A program made the position numbers and the translations under genes. Below are positions 6,174 through 9,161 of a stretch of 9,161 nt of DNA, in pieces. Source of the stretch: Pseudomonadota bacterium (lineage in GTDB: Bacteria; Pseudomonadota; Gammaproteobacteria; Burkholderiales; Burkholderiaceae_C); assembly GCA_018241985.1 (NCBI GenBank), contig JAFECV010000060.1:1-9161 (forward strand). The letters are read 5' to 3'. The notes under the pieces are model-generated. The model was not told where the DNA came from, did not search any database, and worked only from the letters and a program-made list of their open reading frames with translations. Positions within the stretch are counted from its first letter, which is position 1, and the number at the start of each line of letters is the position of its first letter.

Positions 6174-7127
6174 ATGAATCATCTCCACTTCGACACGCTC
6201 GACCAGCCCGCATCCAGCCGCGTCGACTTCTGGAGCGACATCAACCGCGACTTCTTCGGGCGACTCGGCATCGCCTGCCTGAGCGACGGCCCGCTCGACG
6301 GCCAGCTCTCGGCCTACCAGGTCGGCGCACTGCGCATGTTCCACATTGCCGCGCCGGCGCACCAGGTCAGCCGCGACCGCGCGAGCGGCGACCTGCCGAT
6401 CGACGACTTCTACAAGCTGGTGCTGCAGTTGCACGGCCACGCGGAAATCCGCCAGCACGACCGCGCCTTTCACCTGCGCAGCGGCGACTGGAGCCTGTAC
6501 GACCCGCGCGTGCCGTATTCGATCACGAACTTCGAACGCACCGAACTGCTGGCGGTGCAGGTGCCGCGCGAGAAGCTCAAGGGGTTCAAGGTGCCGCGGC
6601 TGCACACCAGCGAGGCGCATTCGAGCGCGCTCACCGGGCTGTATGCGGTGCTCAGTTCGTTCCTGACCTCGCTGTCGGAGCAACTGCCGACCCTGCCCGA
6701 TTCGGTCGGCCAGCCGCTGAGCGAGACCGTGCTCGGACTGCTGGCATCGACGCTGTCGCAATACCAGGACGACGCGAACGATCACGCCACGCTGCCGGCG
6801 GTGATGAAGGCGCGGGTGAAGCAGTACGTGCAGATGCATCTGCGCGAACCCGACCTGTCGATCGACCGCATCGCGCTGGACATGCGCTGCTCGAAGCGCT
6901 ACCTGCACCGCGTGTTCGAAGACGAAGACTGCACGCTGGAGCGCTACATCTGGCAGACCCGGCTCGAGCGCTGCGAGGCCGCGCTGCGCGCGCCTTCGGC
7001 CCGGGGCAAGTCGATCGCCGAAATCGCGTACAGCTGGGGCTTCAACAGCAGCGCGCATTTCTGCCGGATGTTCAAGGGCCATTTCGGCGTGCCGCCGACC
7101 GAGTTTCTGCGACAGGTCGCGCAGTAG
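6174..7127 (+). CDS. AraC-family transcriptional regulator (FeaR-like, AraC-binding-like N-domain)
   Basis: A 317-residue activator-type regulator. The N-terminal part (about 5-190) fits the AraC-binding-like effector domain: FDTLDQPASSRVDFWSDINRDFFG at the front, then a jelly-roll-like stretch with GHAEIRQHDRAFHLRSGDWSLYD. The C-terminal hundred residues are a double helix-turn-helix: LSIDRIALDMRCSKRYLHRVFE, then SIAEIAYSWGFNSSAHFCRMFKGHFGVPPTEFL, which matches the AraC signature. FeaR, a known relative, controls amine/aldehyde oxidation genes; a similar role over the adjoining GMC gene and divergent importer is plausible but inferred. The start at 6174 has no clear ribosome site. TTG at 6153 is the only other in-frame choice. 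The gap from the GMC stop (128 bp) holds a CGGAGGG at 6122-6128 that is too far away to serve this ATG. Confidence 0.93.
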   Translation: MNHLHFDTLDQPASSRVDFWSDINRDFFGRLGIACLSDGPLDGQLSAYQVGALRMFHIAAPAHQVSRDRASGDLPIDDFYKLVLQLHGHAEIRQHDRAFHLRSGDWSLYDPRVPYSITNFERTELLAVQVPREKLKGFKVPRLHTSEAHSSALTGLYAVLSSFLTSLSEQLPTLPDSVGQPLSETVLGLLASTLSQYQDDANDHATLPAVMKARVKQYVQMHLREPDLSIDRIALDMRCSKRYLHRVFEDEDCTLERYIWQTRLERCEAALRAPSARGKSIAEIAYSWGFNSSAHFCRMFKGHFGVPPTEFLRQVAQ

Positions 7128-7229
7128 GCTCGCGCACAGCGGGGCACAGCCCAGCCGACGCCCGAGTCTTCATCCTGGCGGGGTGGCGCCCGCGGCAGAA
7201 GCAAAGTCGCCTGCGAACCCCGCGGTGCG

Positions 7230-8426
7230 CTACAACGCCTTGCCGAGCCGGGCGATGCCCTCCTCGATCTTCGCCGGATCGGCAGTCGCGAAGCTCAGGC
7301 GCAGCGTGGCCTGGTCGGGCTCGCTCGCATAGAACGGCGCGCCCGGCACGAAGGCCACGCCCTGCTCGATCGCGCGTTTCGCGAACGCGTTGCCGTCCGC
7401 GATCCGGCCGCCGGCGCCGGTCAGCCGCGCCCAGACGAACAGACCGCCCTGCGGCACAACGAAAGCAATCGCATCGCCGAGCTCGCGCTTGAGCGCGCCG
7501 ACCATCGTCTGCGCGCGCTCGGCGTAGACCTTGCGCACGTGCGCGAGCGTCGCCGGCATGCGCCCGGCCGCCAGATACCGCGCGGCGGTCGCCTGCGCGA
7601 AGGTGCTGGTGCAGGCGTCGCTGAACTGCTTGCACATCGTGGCCTTGGCGAGCAGCTCGCGTGGCGCGATCAGCCAGCCCACGCGCAGCCCCGGGCTCAG
7701 CACCTTGGACAGCGACCCGCAATGCACCAGCCAGTCGCGGCTGCCCGGCACCTCGCTGCTGAGCGCGAGCAGGCTGGGCGGCGGCGGCGCACCGAAGTAC
7801 AGATCGCCATACGGGTCGTCCTCGACGATCAGCGTGCGGTGCTTCACTGCCATCTCGAGCACGCGGCGGCGCCGCTCCAGACTCAGCGTCGCGCCGCTCG
7901 GGTTGCCGAAGGTCGGGATCAGGTACACCAGCTTCGGCCGGTGCTCGGCGATCAGCTGCTCGAGCCGATCGACCTGCACGCCGTCGCCGTCGATCGGCGC
8001 GCTGACGAGATGGGCGCCGTAGAGGCGAAAGCACTGGATCGTCGCGAGAAACGTCGGCCCTTCGACGATCACCTTGTCGCCCGGGCCGATCAGGGTCTTG
8101 CCGAGCAGGTCCAGCGCCTGCTGGCTGCCGGTGGTGACGATCAGCCCATCCGGCGCGACGTCCTTCGCGCCCTTGGCCTGCATGAACGCGGCCAGCTGCT
8201 CGCGCAGCGGATCGAACCCCTCGGTCGCGCCGTACTGCAGCGCGGCGCCGGGCGCGTCCATCAGCGTCTGGTTCACCGCTTCGCGAATGCCCTCCACATC
8301 GAACATCGCGCTGTCGGGAAAGCCGCCGGCAAAGCTGATGATGCCGGGCTTGCCGAGCAGCTTGAAAAGCTCGCGGATCGCGGAGGTTTCGACATTGTTC
8401 AGCCGGTCGGCAAAGGGGAAGGTCAT
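7230..8426 (-). CDS. PLP-dependent aminotransferase, 2-aminoadipate/LysN type
   Basis: A 398-residue fold-type-I aminotransferase of the class I/II family, related to the catalytic half of MocR regulators but without their N-terminal GntR DNA-binding domain. Key features: the opening FADRLNNVETSAIRELFKLLG and IISFAGGFPD; LQYGATEGFDPLREQLA; cofactor-phosphate loop TTGSQQALDLLGK (98-110); PTFGNPSG with N175; EDDPYGDLYF with D204 and Y206; Schiff-base Lys K241 in GSLSKVLSPGLRVGW; and R376 in ATLRLSFA for the substrate carboxylate. Relatives transaminate 2-aminoadipate, branched-chain, aromatic or similar amino acids with 2-oxoglutarate. The exact substrate is not decided by sequence. The ATG at 8426 has a weak GAGAGA upstream. 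It is convergent with the AraC gene (102-bp gap). A link to the ABC/GMC module is possible but unproved. Confidence 0.95.
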   Translation of the reverse strand: MTFPFADRLNNVETSAIRELFKLLGKPGIISFAGGFPDSAMFDVEGIREAVNQTLMDAPGAALQYGATEGFDPLREQLAAFMQAKGAKDVAPDGLIVTTGSQQALDLLGKTLIGPGDKVIVEGPTFLATIQCFRLYGAHLVSAPIDGDGVQVDRLEQLIAEHRPKLVYLIPTFGNPSGATLSLERRRRVLEMAVKHRTLIVEDDPYGDLYFGAPPPPSLLALSSEVPGSRDWLVHCGSLSKVLSPGLRVGWLIAPRELLAKATMCKQFSDACTSTFAQATAARYLAAGRMPATLAHVRKVYAERAQTMVGALKRELGDAIAFVVPQGGLFVWARLTGAGGRIADGNAFAKRAIEQGVAFVPGAPFYASEPDQATLRLSFATADPAKIEEGIARLGKAL

Positions 8427-8441
8427 GGTTCGTCTCTCGGG

Positions 8442-8463
8442 AATGGGCTCCCATTGTCGTCAA
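8442..8463 (-). promoter_or_regulatory. Candidate operator overlapping a TTGACG box before the aminotransferase
   Basis: AATGGG-CT-CCCATT (8442-8455) is a perfect 6-bp inverted repeat with a 2-bp spacer, 16-29 bp before the aminotransferase ATG. Directly upstream on the same strand is TTGACG (8463-8458). The hexamer looks like a -35 box, but no -10 fits before the ATG. The inverted repeat may be a regulator site or a short leader hairpin. The remaining part of the 128-bp gap (8427-8554) shows nothing else clear. Confidence 0.3.
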
Positions 8464-8554
8464 TTCCGGTGCGGCTTTCCTGCTGGGTGCCGCTGGCTTC
8501 AGTCGACGCCGGCACGATCGGAACCGCTGTCCCGCGCGCCCGATCACAGGCAGG

Positions 8555-9019
8555 CTACTTCGTCGCCGGCGCCGTTGCTGCCGGCGGCGCGCCGTAGGTC
8601 GGCGTGTGCGCGTATTGCGCAGGGACCTCCCACATGCGCGCGGCATACCACACGGCCCATGCGACGACGAACAGGCACAGCACCCAGACCCAGACCGGGA
8701 TCGACGAGCGCGCCTCGGCGCGGCGCGGATCGAACGGGTCGTCGGTGCTGAACGCATCGACGGTCAGGTGCAGCGTGCCGCGCCGCGTCGCGCCCGGGCG
8801 CAGGCCCGACACCAGGATGCCAGGGCCGTTCTGCACCTGAAACGGGATTTCCTCGACGCCCTCGGCGCCGCTCTGGTCCTCGGCGCGGATGATCAGCCGG
8901 TGCGGACCGTCGGCCAGCTTGCGGGTGTCGAGGGAGAGCGCGGTCGGCAGTTCGTGGTCGATCACCGGCTGCGGATCGTCGTCGACGTAGACGCGCACAT
9001 GGGGCTTGGATGAAGGCAT
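8555..9019 (-). CDS. Unrecognised membrane-anchored protein: N-terminal beta (Ig-like) domain, one C-terminal TM helix
   Basis: A 154-residue protein that I cannot assign to a named family. Residues about 7-65 look like a small beta-sandwich: HVRVYVDDD, then LDTRKLADGPHRLIIRAEDQSG, resembling Ig-like repeats of extracellular enzymes, then EEIPFQVQNGPGILVSGL. A second stretch, RRGTLHLTVDAFSTDDPFDPRRAEAR, leads into one hydrophobic helix (about 108-126, IPVWVWVLCLFVVAWAVWY). The tail is Pro/Ala/Thr-rich. There is no signal peptide, and the Arg-rich segment before the helix predicts that the N-domain is cytoplasmic. The ATG at 9019 has GAGGAG 9 nt upstream, overlapping the stop of the preceding gene, so the two are coupled. 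I suspect a subunit or assembly factor of a membrane complex, possibly respiratory, but nothing here proves it. Confidence 0.85.
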   Translation of the reverse strand: MPSSKPHVRVYVDDDPQPVIDHELPTALSLDTRKLADGPHRLIIRAEDQSGAEGVEEIPFQVQNGPGILVSGLRPGATRRGTLHLTVDAFSTDDPFDPRRAEARSSIPVWVWVLCLFVVAWAVWYAARMWEVPAQYAHTPTYGAPPAATAPATK

Positions 9020-9032
9020 GGCAGGCGTCTCC

Positions 9033-9161
9033 TCAACGATCCGGTCGCAGGATGTCGTACTTGATGTGGCGCGGGTCCCTCTCGCCGGGGCGCAGCAGCA
9101 TCCAGAACATCGCGACGAAGCAGCCGATGGTGATCGCACCGGTCAGCAGCAGGATCGCGAC
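9033..9161 (-). CDS. C-terminal end of a small membrane protein, cut by window edge
   Basis: Only the last 42 residues are visible: a hydrophobic helix (VAILLLTGAITIGCFVAMFW) followed by a short polar tail (LLRPGERDPRHIKYDILRPDR). The stop TGA (9035-9033) is shared with the GAGGAG ribosome site of the next gene, and the gap between the two genes is 13 nt. It therefore belongs to the same transcript as the 154-residue membrane protein. The single helix and basic tail suggest a small inner-membrane subunit. I do not recognise it firmly. The reading frame is open to the window edge, and the clean stop/ribosome-site join with the next gene supports its being real. Confidence 0.7.
   Translation of the reverse strand, partial: VAILLLTGAITIGCFVAMFWMLLRPGERDPRHIKYDILRPDR

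Noticed and set aside
7178..7193. Possible hairpin GCGGG-GTGGCG-CCCGC between the convergent regulator and aminotransferase genes
   Set aside because: The stem is short and no T-run follows on either strand; it is likely chance in GC-rich DNA, though the position would suit a terminator.
9020..9139. In-frame upstream extension of the 154-residue membrane protein
   Set aside because: It would overlap the end of the preceding membrane-protein gene in another frame and encodes Cys/Ser/Arg-rich sequence; the GAGGAG site supports the ATG at 9019.

Overview
This is a strongly GC-rich stretch of ordinary-looking, densely packed bacterial chromosome. Its gene families suggest a betaproteobacterium, probably of the Burkholderiales. 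They are a polar-amino-acid ABC operon, a GMC dehydrogenase, a FeaR-like AraC regulator, a 2-aminoadipate-type aminotransferase and a small secreted protein family I recall from betaproteobacteria. The lineage is inference from composition and families; there is no rRNA or other marker gene. I see no tRNA, CRISPR array, transposase, phage gene or attachment site.

Layout, left to right. (1) Positions 1-378, minus: the N-terminal part of a cytosolic DsbA/FrnE-type thioredoxin-fold oxidoreductase, cut by the window edge. (2) Positions 470-1676, plus: two tandem paralogous genes for small exported proteins of 143 and 145 residues. They share their signal-peptide region, a glycine/proline-rich front half, a two-cysteine core and parts of their upstream DNA, so the unit duplicated was a gene plus its promoter. 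Their tails have diverged. (3) Positions 1684-4200, minus: a complete three-gene ABC importer operon. The order is binding protein, permease, ATPase, with overlapping stops and starts. (4) Positions 4450-7127, plus, divergent from the importer: a GMC-family FAD alcohol dehydrogenase followed by an AraC-family regulator. (5) Positions 7230-8426, minus: a PLP-dependent fold-type-I aminotransferase, convergent with the regulator. (6) Positions 8555-9161, minus: a 154-residue protein with a predicted beta domain and one membrane segment, preceded by the C-terminal end of another small membrane protein. These two are translationally linked and I do not recognise them.

How the parts may work together. 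The divergent importer and dehydrogenase, sharing a 249-bp control region and followed by an AraC regulator, look like an uptake-and-oxidation module for a small organic compound. The binding protein keeps the carboxylate-binding arginine of its family. It lacks the aspartate that normally holds the alpha-ammonium group, so the ligand may not be a standard alpha-amino acid. The tandem secreted pair is the least understood protein family here. No gap without a gene exceeds 249 bases. I found no clearly novel large system; the points most worth a second look are the duplicated secreted genes with their shared upstream element, the altered binding-protein pocket, and the unrecognised membrane pair at the right end.
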